Shown piece after piece: positions 47,571 through 58,200 of a stretch of 64,000 bases of DNA (the stretch's first letter is position 1; each line of letters begins with the position of its first letter). The stretch is from Monosiga brevicollis MX1. Its lineage: Eukaryota > Opisthokonta > Choanoflagellata > Craspedida > Salpingoecidae. The notes below the pieces were generated by a model that saw nothing but the letters and a program-made list of their open reading frames with translations, searched no databases and was not told where the DNA came from. Position numbers and translations under genes: made by a program. The stretch is from the NCBI RefSeq assembly GCF_000002865.3, contig NW_001865040.1:370905-434904 (forward strand), in the 5' to 3' direction.

Positions 47571-50500
47571 TCAGCCCTCATTGGCCAACTCAGCCATCAG
47601 CTGTTTCATGCGCGCAAGTTTCAGGTCGGCGTTGCGCTGAGCGCGATCCCGCTCCGCCTGAAGTGCTGTCAGCTCTTGCTGCAGAGACGTCAAGCTGCGT
47701 TCTGCCTCTTGCAGTTCGGTGCCAGCATCTTGCAGCGCTGCGTTGAGTTGCTCCTGTTTCAATCGACTCTGTCGAAGTTGATCCATCAAACTGGTTTTGA
47801 CCTCGGCATGCTCTGTCCGCTCAGCGTCAAGGACACGTTGCAGCTCCGTAATGTCGTTGTTGAGATTGGCCAACTGCGTCTCGTGCTCCTGTCCAGTCAC
47901 GAAGTAAAACGGTCGATTGTAAATACTAATGCAGACGCACTTGGGATAACTAGAAAAAAAATAAGTTTTGAACCAACCTGGTGCATGCTGCCAACTCGAT
48001 GTTCCAAGGTCTCGAGTTGAGTGCTGGTGTCCTGCCATAGATTTCTGCGACGAGTGAGGGTGAGAAGGTGGTCAAGACAGTTGGTCGGCAAGACACGCTG
48101 CTGGCATGAAGAGGACACGAACCGAAGTCGCTCATTGTCAAGCAACGCCAAGTCATATTCCTTCTTGAGGTCGCTAAAGGCAGCTTTGAGGTCGCTTTTC
48201 TTCGCTTGCGCCGTCTGTTCAGCCACGACACCGGACACAAGTTAAAGGTGCCGAACGTCTCGAGGAAGGCAGAGGCGAGCGCGCGACGCACCTGCAATTC
48301 ACCATTGATGGTTTCATACATGTCGCGTTCCTTGCTCAAGCGATCTTTCCACTCTGCTTCTTGTTCCTTGAGGTCATCTCGCAAGCGATCAATTACTCGC
48401 TCCTTCTCAGCGACGGCCACGCGAAGATTCTTGATGGTCTCAGACTGATCCTCCGCCACCTTGGTCTAAGCACCATCAAATGCCCATTCAACATAAAGCA
48501 AAGTGAGAAGTGCGGTCAGCACAATTTGGTATGGCGCCGTCTGCACGTAAACACTGGTAACAGTAGGTAGCAGCACACCTTGATGCGTAGCGCCTCATCC
48601 AAACGTCCTCGCTCGGCCTTGATAGCTTCGGCAGCATCGAGAGCAGCTTGAAGCTGGCTTTCCAGCTTGCCGCGGTTGGCAGACAAGGATGCACCCTACA
48701 AAGACGGACATGAGCCTGGTCTGAGCCGTGCTCAAAGGCTTGGCGCAGCAAACAAGCACAAGAACGACGCCGTCACAGCAGTCTCAAATGTCATCATAAT
48801 CTACCTGCTCGGCCAACTCCTTGCTCCATAGATTGCGCTCTTCGCGCAAGCCATGAATGATACTCTCCTGCGCAGTGAGTTTGGTCTGAAGCTGGCGAGC
48901 TTGTCGAGCGAGCTCGTCGGCTTTGCCGACCGCTACAGCTTCGACTTCGCGGTGGCGTTGCATTTCCTGAGTGCAGCGACCGAGCCTACAACAGAAATGC
49001 GAGTCCCCCAAATATTAGTTATACGGAGTCTCGCCACTGAGCCTCTCAACCGAACACGGGTTGTGGGCCTACGCACGATTGCGTGGCCTCATCAAGGTCA
49101 TGCTGCTGCTGGTGCAGCTTTGCGCGCTGTTCCTCCACAAGACGAGTAAGCTGCATGGTCACATCTGCGGCCTCGTCAACCTAAGACGAGAGCAGAACAG
49201 AGCATTAGCTGGTTGCCAACGAGCAGTGCTGCAGTTGGAATTGCACTCGTCAGTTAGCTGCACCAACACAGGGACAGAGCAGGCCCTCACCTTGGCTTGA
49301 TATACGCTGAGCTCTGATTGCAGTTGATGAGCTCTGTGCATCTCGTCGCGATACGCCGTTTCAAGCTGTGCCAAACGTTGAAGAGGAAGGTGTACGTTTA
49401 GCATCAGTTGCAACATGCAACTCAGGCAGCCAGCTCAAGCATGGCATGACCCGCCCCACCTCATGATGACGGCTGCCCTCATATTGCAAAGCAGCTTGAA
49501 ATTCCTGTTCCAATTGCCGGTAGCGCCTGCGTGGCCACCCGTGAATCCCCAATGAAAATGCCTCGGGCAACATCCAATGCTTAATAAAATCAACAGCATT
49601 GAAGCAATAAAACGTACTCCTTTTCAAAGTCCACGCGTTCACGCCATTGTCGCTCAAGTCCTAATTCACGATCCCGCGCGTCCGCCTCAATGCGCTGCAG
49701 CTTGAGCTCGACCTCTGGTCCGTCCAAGCGCACAAGATTCTCCTTGTTGGTCCGGTTGGCGGTTTCCTTTTCGGCAAGAAGTTCTTGCAACTGAGACACT
49801 TGACGCCGTGCAGCGCGCTCAGCGCGTTTGCAGCGGTCTGCTTCTTGAACAGCAGCACTCAACTCGATTTCAAGGCCTTTTATGCGATCCACCTGGCTCA
49901 TCTTTAGCTCTTGCATTTCTTCTTTCACAGCCAAGAGCTTCTCGGACATTGTGTGCCGTGCCGCAGCCTCCTCTCGTTGTTGGCGTTGCTGGCTCTCCAA
50001 CTGCAAAAGCAACTTCTCCACGCGATCCTCGCCACGATGGCACTGATCGCGCAATTGAGACCGTGCCGCTGTCAGCTCATCAATGCGTAAACTGGCGGCC
50101 GTGAGACTCTGCTCGAGTCGCTTGATGGTTGCCACGGCCTGGGCATGCCTGAAACGGAAACAGCCATTCAAAGTGAGAGGTGAAGTCCAGTCACTTGTGC
50201 CGCCAAATCCAGCCTGTGCAATAAACCTTGAGAGATGACTTTCTAAGCAAGCTCTAATCACCCAGGATCTCACCGTGAGTGCGTGCTGGAGCTACGGTGT
50301 TGTTCGTGCTGGAGTTGAGCTTTGATGTCTTGCATGGCCGTCTCGGCATCATGACGTCGTTGTCGCTCCGCTGCCAACTCTTTACCCAGGAGTTGCTCCA
50401 CCGAATCGTGTGCTGCTCGTAACCGCCAAAACTCACCCTTTGTTACCGGCGCTGCTGCGTTGGGTGTGGGCAGCAGGGTGGGCGAACGGGAGAGCAGAAC

Positions 50501-52094
50501 TGGTGGCGAGGTTGTTTGGTCGTCCGAGGCATTGCCTTCGTCATCCCGCTCTAAACCAGGGCTGTGATTCGGAGAAACAGATGAATGCATTGATCCCGTC
50601 ACTTCGGAAGGGACCGCTGTATGCATGGAACCATTGGTTGAGGTGGTATCATCAGAGTCTACACCCTCCTCTGCGAGGCTGGGCCACGGCTCCCAGCCAG
50701 CAGATGCACTCGCACGAGACGTGGGAGCCCGCACCGGAATGCGGGAAGGGACGTCAGGAGGCAGGGCAGCTGATGGTGCTGACGCTTGCGCGTTCTGAGG
50801 TAAGCCCGAGGCCACTGGCGGCGCAGGTCGCAGGCGCACGCTGGCCAGTAATGCATCAATCTCTGACTCCAAGCGGTGAAAAACTCCTATCGTGGGCGAG
50901 ATAGGCAACGCCTGACCGCGTTACTGGCTGTTCTGCATCCAACGTGGCCGTAAAGTTAGCACGCATTCCCCCACAGGCAAAACGCACCTGCTTGACTGTG
51001 GGCAGCGGGTGTCTGTAAAGCTTGTCTCGCCTAGAGTTGCCACACACGACAGAAAATGAACAAGAGTGTCACGAGGTGGGATGAGGGGTATGAGCGTAAG
51101 GGCGAGGAACCTGAATGTCTACCTTTGCAAGCGGGTCGCGCTGAAAATTGGGCTGCCCATCTCGGGCGTGGCTATGATCTAGAGGTGCGGCAGGGGCCCT
51201 GTCCGGAGAGGAGGACTGGGACGATGCCGCCGAGGCCGATGCGGAAGAGGCCATGGCTACGTTTTGTAAATGTGGCCAGGACTCGGATGATGGGGAGTGC
51301 ACACGAGTACGAGGATCGGCTGAAGAGGCTGTCAAAGTATGTACACGATCAGGCTCGTGCGGTGGCATTGTCGCGGGTGCTGGGTGGGCAACACGGGCGT
51401 GGGCTGACAGATGCTGCCGTTTTGAGAGCAAAGGTTCACCATCCAAGTACTGCAGGTGTGGCAGCAAGCTTTGAACGGTACTGGCGTAGTTGAGCTGATC
51501 ACAGACGGTGTTGCCATGAGTTTGCAGCTGCAGCTGACGATCGGGGCGGTCGCGAAGACGCAGTTTCCGAAGCGCGATCAAACCTGAGCCGGAGCAAAAG
51601 AGGCACAAGGCGTGAGTTACATTCGCTCAGCCTCGGCCTGTGTTTCAGCAAAACGCAAAGGACTGCGTACCAGCCAGCCAGCCAAGGTCGGCCAAGGGTT
51701 GAATGTGATTGTTGTGAAGGCACAGAGAGCTCAGCTCCGGGCAAGCAGCGCCTGCACTGGCGAGGCTATGCAGGGAGCGAAGAGCGTTGTAGCTGGCGTT
51801 GAGCTGCCGCAAGCGGGGAAGGCGCTCCACTCCAGCAAGAGATCGCAGCTGATTGTGAGCAAGGTTCAAGTCGACCACGTTTGGGAGGTGTGCAATGCCT
51901 TGCAAGGAGCGCAGACGGTTGTGGCGCAGGTCGAGAGTCGTCACGTGCTGTAGCGTGAGCTCAAGGCTAGACAGGTCCACCAGCAGGTTGTTGCTGAGTC
52001 GCAACTCGCGTGTGGGAATGCTATCAACTAACGCGTCCAAATCGGGCACGCCCTGCAAGCTGCGAAGTTGGCGCCCTGAAAGGTCAGCGCTCAT
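47571..52094 (-). CDS. LRRCC1: LRRCC1 / VFL1-type leucine-rich-repeat and coiled-coil centriolar protein
   Basis: LRRCC1 (VFL1 in Chlamydomonas) sits in the distal centriole lumen and sets centriole polarity. The first exon (51671-52094) encodes 4-5 leucine-rich repeats from MSADLSGRQLRSLQG (LTLQHVTTLDLRHNRLRSLQ, VVDLNLAHNQLRSLAGVERL). Exon 2 (51111-51583) ends the LRR block with LLPHLQYLDGEPLLSK, the usual LRR cap. A 25-nt exon (50988-51012) joins in phase to 50274-50886 (Ser/Pro linker). The rest, about eight short exons, is coiled coil. The best family signature lies near 48600-48900: ESIIHGLREERNLWSKELAE, then QGASLSANRGKLESQLQ and ALRIKTKVAEDQSETIKNLR, close to human LRRCC1 over the same span. 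The end is KLARMKQLMAELANEG. Internal exon edges between 47900 and 49700 are approximate. Confidence 0.88.
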
Positions 52095-52307
52095 CACCAC
52101 TCCTTTGCCTAAACAGCAAGGCGCGCCGCCCCCCTGCAGATCAGAGGATGGCTGCGGGCAGCACCGCGACCCTTGTAGCGACCAGCACTTCTTTTCAAAC
52201 TGAATCTCTAAAAATTTCACATCTCATCAAATAAAAATTTGAGCGCAATTAGAGAGTGTAAACAAGTTACACTTTAACAACTCCACTTGGTGATTTTATT
52301 GGATTCT

Positions 52308-52334
52308 TTTTTTTTTTTTTTTTTTTTTTTTTTT
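52308..52334. repeat. T homopolymer run
   Basis: About 27 T in a row, upstream of the LRRCC1 start codon and about 120 bp left of the assembly gap. Confidence 0.85.
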
Positions 52335-52441
52335 GTGTGTAATTTGGGCAGATCAGGTTTGCTTTTGCGCCCGCCTGATGGTGATACATGTACTTGCTCG
52401 ACTTGCAACATCAAGGCACTTTCTGTTTGGACTATCTTTCT

Positions 52442-52552
52442 CCCCCCCCCCCCCCNNNNNNNNNNNNNNNNNNNNNNNNNNNNNNNNNNNNNNNNNNNNN
52501 NNNNNGCCTTTTTTTTTGGGATTTTTTTTTTCCCCCCCCCCCCCCCCCCCCC
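52442..52552. other. Assembly gap (50 N) flanked by C and T homopolymers
   Basis: A C run (52442-52455), 50 N (52456-52505), then T and G runs and a second long C run (about 52531-52552). Homopolymers on both sides likely caused the sequencing failure. Confidence 0.95.
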
Positions 52553-52779
52553 AACTTACCTTTGTTCCATACTCCGTCCCCGCCCAAGCAGCAGGTTGTG
52601 CAAATCCAGATGTGTGTGACACACATGTGAACTCGAAACTTTTCACAATTTGGTTGGTGAGACAGAATAAGGTAGCATTTCAGATTGTGCTGAGGTTAAA
52701 TTTGACAGATTACTACTTCAGTCTACCATAAGTCGACCAAGTGCAGGGAGCCGGTCGTCTCGACGAGACGTAACTGAGC

Positions 52780-54705
52780 TTATGAAGAAGCGTGTATGCC
52801 GTCACGCTTAATGTCGACGAGTTGAACGTCACGCTCAGGTAGCGCCGCCAGCTGGATGAGGTCATGAACGGCAATTTTGCGCGGAGCTTCATTGTGACTG
52901 TCGTAAACCTCCAGCTGGCGCGCGTTATAGCGAGAGCCCACAACGACAACGTAAGGCACACCAATCAAGCGCATGGTGGCGATTTTTTGGCGTAGACTCA
53001 GGTCCCTGCATGGCACATGTAGGACAGGGTGAATTCAGAGTTGTGCCTCACTTGATCAAACACAAACTCCTAAAGGGGAGATCAGGTTTTGCACACGCAC
53101 CGGTCATCCAGCAGAACATCCCCTGGCATGGCTTCGTTGAGCTGTTCAGTCAGACAAGTGGCTGCGCTCTCAATGTTGTCGTTGCGCGAGGCTCCCAAGG
53201 TGATGACAGCCACCCTGTAGGGCGCCAGACTCAGAGGCCAGCGCAGACCGTTTCTATACCAAGCAGGGGCGTGCACAACAAGCGGTTGAATTAATATGCC
53301 TCAGCAAATGCAAGGTGAACGCTGGGCAGACGTGGACGGCGCGAAGTGCTGGGCCAGCATCGATGCGACTCACTCCGACGCCAATGCCTCAGTGACGGCG
53401 GCCAAGATGCGGCTCGTACCCAGACCATAACAGCCCATGAACGCCAATCTAGAAATCAGCCCAAATGGTTATTGTGGCTGACGCACAGGCTCATAATGCA
53501 CACGTGTGCGAGTGGCTAGCACACTTACTCGGGGCCAGAGGGACTGTCATAGGTGACGTCAAACATTGAGCTGTACTTGTGACCCAACAAGAAGGTATGA
53601 CCGACTTCAATGCCAGCGTGGCTCTCAAACTGGCAGTGGTCGGTGGGGGCCACGGGGGTTGTGCCAGCCTCGCTGAGTGTCGGCGGTACTCGTTGGCCAG
53701 GTTCCAGGTGTGGGCAGTTTTGAGTAAACGCTGTACGTAGTTGGGTATACATATCGTGCAAGGCAATGTATGGGTCAGAGTTCCAGGCTGTGCGTGATCC
53801 AAGAAGGGCAAGAGGGCAAGCAAATGTGCAGCAGTGGCGTTGACGAACGGGGCTAACGAACCGGGCATGACTTCGAGGTTGGCGGCGCGGTCGCAGGTGT
53901 GGCACACGGTGACGCTGTCTTCACCAACCGGTGCCAGCACCTGGAACTCGTGAGACATGCTGCCACCAATGGCACCCGTATCGGCCTCAACGGCGACGTA
54001 AGGAACGTGGAGATGCGTGAACAGGTTGTGGTACGCTTTGACCACAGACTCGTAGGTGAGGCGTGCGGCCTGCTCGTCCACGTCAAAGGTGTAGAGATCC
54101 TTCATGTAAAATTCTCGGCCACGCAAAAGACCTGAACGCGGGCGCAGTTCATCACGGTACTTGCGGTCGAGCTGATAGAGATAGAGGGGCATATTGCGAG
54201 CTGAGCGCACGTATGACTTGGCCAGGGTGGTGATGGCTTCTTCGTGCGTCGGCGCCAGGCAGTAGACGGCGCCGCGTCGATCTTCGACACGAAAGAGTTC
54301 AGAGCTGACCGTGTCCCAGCGGCCAGAGTGCGTCCAAAGGTCTTTGCCAGTGAGAGTGGAGAGGGAAATTTCTTGGGCTCCGATGGCTGACATTTCGGCA
54401 CGCACAAGGTTTTCCAGCTTGCCAAGCACTCGCTTGGCGAGCGGCAACATGTGGTACATGCCCGAGGAAGACTGTGCAATGTAACCTGCCTGTACCAAAA
54501 GCTGGGAAAGAGGCCACATGATGTTACTCACAGACTCAGCGACGGCGTGCAAGTATTGGGCAGCGGGTAGCCGTCCAGTCTGTGCCAGGCAGGGCCGTAC
54601 CTTGTGAGAAAGGCTTGTAGCCTCGGTTGGTGGCTCACTGGTCCATGGCACAAAGAGGTTTCGGAAGAGCTGCACAGCCGCACTGCGGCTTCGAGGCACC
54701 GTCAT
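52780..54705 (-). CDS. PARS2: Prolyl-tRNA synthetase, mitochondrial (bacterial-type)
   Basis: Charges mitochondrial tRNA with proline (class II). The start ATG at 54705 gives MTVPRSRSAAVQLFRNL, a plausible import signal. Class II motif 1 lies around AKRVLGKLENLVRAEMSAIG. Motif 2 is KYRDELRPRSGLLRGREFYM, followed by KDLYTFD and GAIGGSMSHEFQVLA. CLAPTHEEAITTL is the TxE loop that binds the substrate amino group. The frame changes after ANLEVMP; a 74-nt GT-AG intron (about 53793-53866) restores it and leads to HAGIEVGHTFLLGHKYSSMF. Motif 3 is FMGCYGLGTSRILAAVTEAL (exon about 53374-53448). The anticodon-binding domain follows (RWPLSLAPYRVAVITLG and DVLLDDRDLSLRQKIATMRL, IGVPYVVVVG). Order and spacing match human PARS2. 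No editing domain is visible, also as in PARS2. Confidence 0.92.
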
Positions 54706-55236
54706 GTCGGCCCTTGAATGCAAAGCTCTGAAGGTGGTCGGGGGTCAATGGCGGAGTGAGTGTCGACGCGCCCTGAAGCACCACCCTCATCTCGTGCCAG
54801 CTGATGAAACAAAGCCCATGACCATACCTGTACGTCGAAGAGGCGGCAGCAGTTGTAGATGGGGTAGCGCCAATAGACCCTAGCCACCCGATGCAATGCT
54901 CTCCAAACCAATCAACCCAGGTGTGCTGCCACTTTGGCCAAGGCCGGTGTGAGCCACTTGCCACATCCGCCAGTCGCAGCAGCAGCAGCAAGTCCACCTG
55001 CTCCTGCAATCCTTGTCGAAAATGATTTGCTCAAATCTATTTTCGATGTTTGAAACTCTTGCAGCATAGTGAAGCAAAGCACACCTCAGCATGTTTCAAA
55101 TGGGTTTCGACCACAACCTCAAATGCATCTTCCTAATTCTTTCAGGCAATTGTTAACGTTATAAATATTAACAAAACTTCATCTTCTTATATTTCTGCTA
55201 CATCTTATTGACCAAGGAAGTGAATGGCTGATTCTG
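54706..55236. other. Divergent promoter region, PARS2 and the receptor pseudokinase
   Basis: 531 bp between divergent starts. The right end (55130-55210) is AT-rich. No coding exon seen. Confidence 0.5.
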
Positions 55237-58200
55237 ATGATCCATTTGACAAGCAAGATGTTGGCGTCTTTGCGATCGTGGGCGTTGGGCGGCAAGCTCC
55301 GGCCGTGCTCGCTAGTATCGCTGCTGTTGCTGCTCGCTGTCTCAGGGTCCATCGTCCAGGCGCAAGGTGAGTTGCCGGTGCAGTGTAAGCTGGTACCTTT
55401 TTTTTTTTTTTTCCTCCTTTCACATTCGTAGCGCATGCGTTTGCTTGACAAGCCATAAGCTCGGCAAGGAACCGACAGATCCTTGTCGGACTCCCCGTCG
55501 GCGAGTGGCCTGAGTCTCCTCGCTCACATCGGATCGCTTGCCTTTGCTCACCCCAACAGTGGTCGAGTTTTCTCCGGTCACAACCAACAATACCTGGGCC
55601 GATGGTCCGAGCTGGACAGGTGACAAACCGCCATGTGCGGGTGATGATGTTGTGTTGCCCGCGGTCAACCAATCAGACGCCTACAACGTCGTCGTTCAAA
55701 GCGATGTGCGTGACGCCTCCTCCCTCCCTTCTCAATTTGAGACACTCTTTGCCTTTGCGCGTGCACATCATGCATGGGGTGGTGCCGTAGTTTTCAGCTA
55801 GCCCACTTTCATTCCCAACCTTTCATCGCCTTGGCGCAAATTTCTTTCACGCCTTTTTTTGACTCACATTTTGGCTTTGAAACACCCTTGTGTAACAGGC
55901 ACGGGCTTCGCGCATTCGCCTCGGCCGCAACGTGCTTCTTCGCTTGAAGCGCAACTCAACAGTTATCTTGTCGCGCAATGTGGCTCCGTGCACACGCATT
56001 ACCGAGTCTACGACTGTGGCACTCAGCCCAAAGATGGGTCAGGCCGTTTGGTCTACCTCGGGTGAAGCCGGCACCGTTCGCCTTTCTGTCAACGACCAAA
56101 TTGTGGGTGATTACACCGGTACCACAGCCTCGGCCTTTTTTGCGCTTACCCAAGCCAGCAATCAGGTTACCCTGCGCACTCTGTCAAACGACACGGTCGA
56201 CCCTGGGCCTCTACATACTCTTGAACGACCCGGTGAGGAGCAAAATCAAAAACACAAGAAATGATCAACTGGAACGGGTGCTCCTAATTCAGAGTCGGGC
56301 CGACCTCTTATGATTGTGCGCTGCGCTGTCTCCTACCAATAGTGGCCACGCAATGGCGTTTTTCCGCCTCGGACAACTTTACAGAGGCGTGCGCATGGGA
56401 TCTTTTTTCCGTGCCCTGCAATGATCACGTCATAATCAATGGCACGACGTTGGCAGGCACTGAAGCAGAGTCTTCCAACTATGCTGTGCGAGTTTCTGAG
56501 AATCAAGCCATTCGTTCCATGACCCTCAAGGCCGGTAGCGGTATCAGGTGTGTGCGTGGGTTGGCGAGCTGTTGATGTCAAGTCACGACGTGTCCTTCCC
56601 TCCCTTTAATTTCACTTCTTGCAAAGAGATTGTCATTTGGGCGCGCGCTGACACACACGGATGGAGGCCGATGCGAGCTATTCTGTCGTGATGCTCATTT
56701 CCTTTTGATCACCATCGGCTGTCCTAGGTTGAAGCGTGGTTCTCGCTTGACCATTTTGAATCCCTTGACTGTAGCAAATGACAACGACCCTGAACTTAAC
56801 ACGGAATGTCCCGTGTCAAGTGAAGTCGAATGTCTCAATTACGATCCATTTATCAGCTTTACGACCACAACGACGACGACGACCACCACAACAACAACCA
56901 CGACAACCACAACCACCACAACGACGACGACGACCACAACAACTACAACTACAACTACAACCACAACCACAACCACAACCACAACATCGGACAATGGTAG
57001 CCCTGGTGGATCGGGTTCTGGCACTACATCAACAGTTGGCAACGGAGGCAATGTGGGGACCGGCACGACTACCGCCGCACCGCCCTCAGAAGAAGGCTCG
57101 TCCTCGGGCTCGGGTGGCATTGGTATCATTGCTGGCGTGGCGGCTGGGGTGGTTCTTCTCCTGGTTCTGCTTGTCCTTTTCGTGCGTCGTCGGCGCAACA
57201 ACCCCAAAACAGCTCCTCATGGCTCAAAGGATGCCCTTGATACCCTGACTTTTGCGGAGAATCCGATCCATGATCCTTGGGAGTTGGAGCGCAGCCGCGT
57301 GACCGTGTTGGACAGCATCGCCTCCACTCCCTTTGGGCGGCTTCGCACTGGTTACCTCAAAGTACGTGTTCCCTTCTTGCTACATGCTGTCGTGCATGGG
57401 CCTTGGCACACGGGTCTCAACTCACCTCTTTCGCCTACTTCTCCCGCCCAACTTACGCAGCCAATGGACAAGAATCGCAGCGGCCGGGGCATGTCTATCC
57501 TGGTGAGCAGCTTGAAGGAGCACAGTGCTTTGCAAGTCCGGGATGCCTTCATGGCTGAGGCCTCAATTCTCAAGCGCATTGGTCGCAGTTGTCACCCTTC
57601 GATAGCCAGGTGCAAACGCGTGGGGCCATGATGCTGCTTCTTTGGTGTTCATGCTTTCCATCCCCCCCCCCCCCCCTTTCTTTTCTGTCTTCGTCGCGGG
57701 CGCGGGCTTACCAACCATCTCGTGACTTGTTTTGGGCACTGTTTGTCACTAGCCTTGTGGGCTTGTGCTTCCACTCGCAACCTTTGTACATTGTGCAAGA
57801 AGGGTGTGAGCAGGGCTTTTTGGCCACCATGCTGCGTGATTGCCGCGGATCTGGCAACATGGAGGAGAGCGTATCAAAGGCTGATCTGGCCAACATGTGC
57901 CAGAAAGTCATGTCAGCTGTCGAATTTCTGCACGGTTCAAGCGTGCTGCTCATGACCCTCAATGGATTCACCGTCATGGTTGATGCCCACCGCGAGCCGC
58001 GCATTGCTGTCTTGGGCCGCGATCCCAATCTCGATGGTGACGTACGTGAATCAGACTGTGCGCGTTTGCAACGAACGGGCTCAGACTTCCTTTGCCACTC
58101 GTTGCTTATGGTGTTGCGCTTGCCCGCGTCTGCCTCTTGTTTTTTTTCCAACCTGTAGCGCTTCCTCCAGCGCTGGCTGGCGCCTGAAGCAGTCGAGTCC

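Larger units (their letters stand above)
52095..52779. other. Intergenic region with assembly gap
   Basis: Between the LRRCC1 start and the PARS2 stop. It holds T and C homopolymers and 50 N. What was lost in the gap cannot be seen; its round length suggests a placeholder for an unknown size. Confidence 0.6.

Noticed and set aside
57980-58030. HRE in DAHREPRIAVLG as a possible catalytic HRD loop
   Set aside because: It lies only about 8 residues before the DFG position, while a real HRD lies about 17-19 before it, and no catalytic Asn follows.
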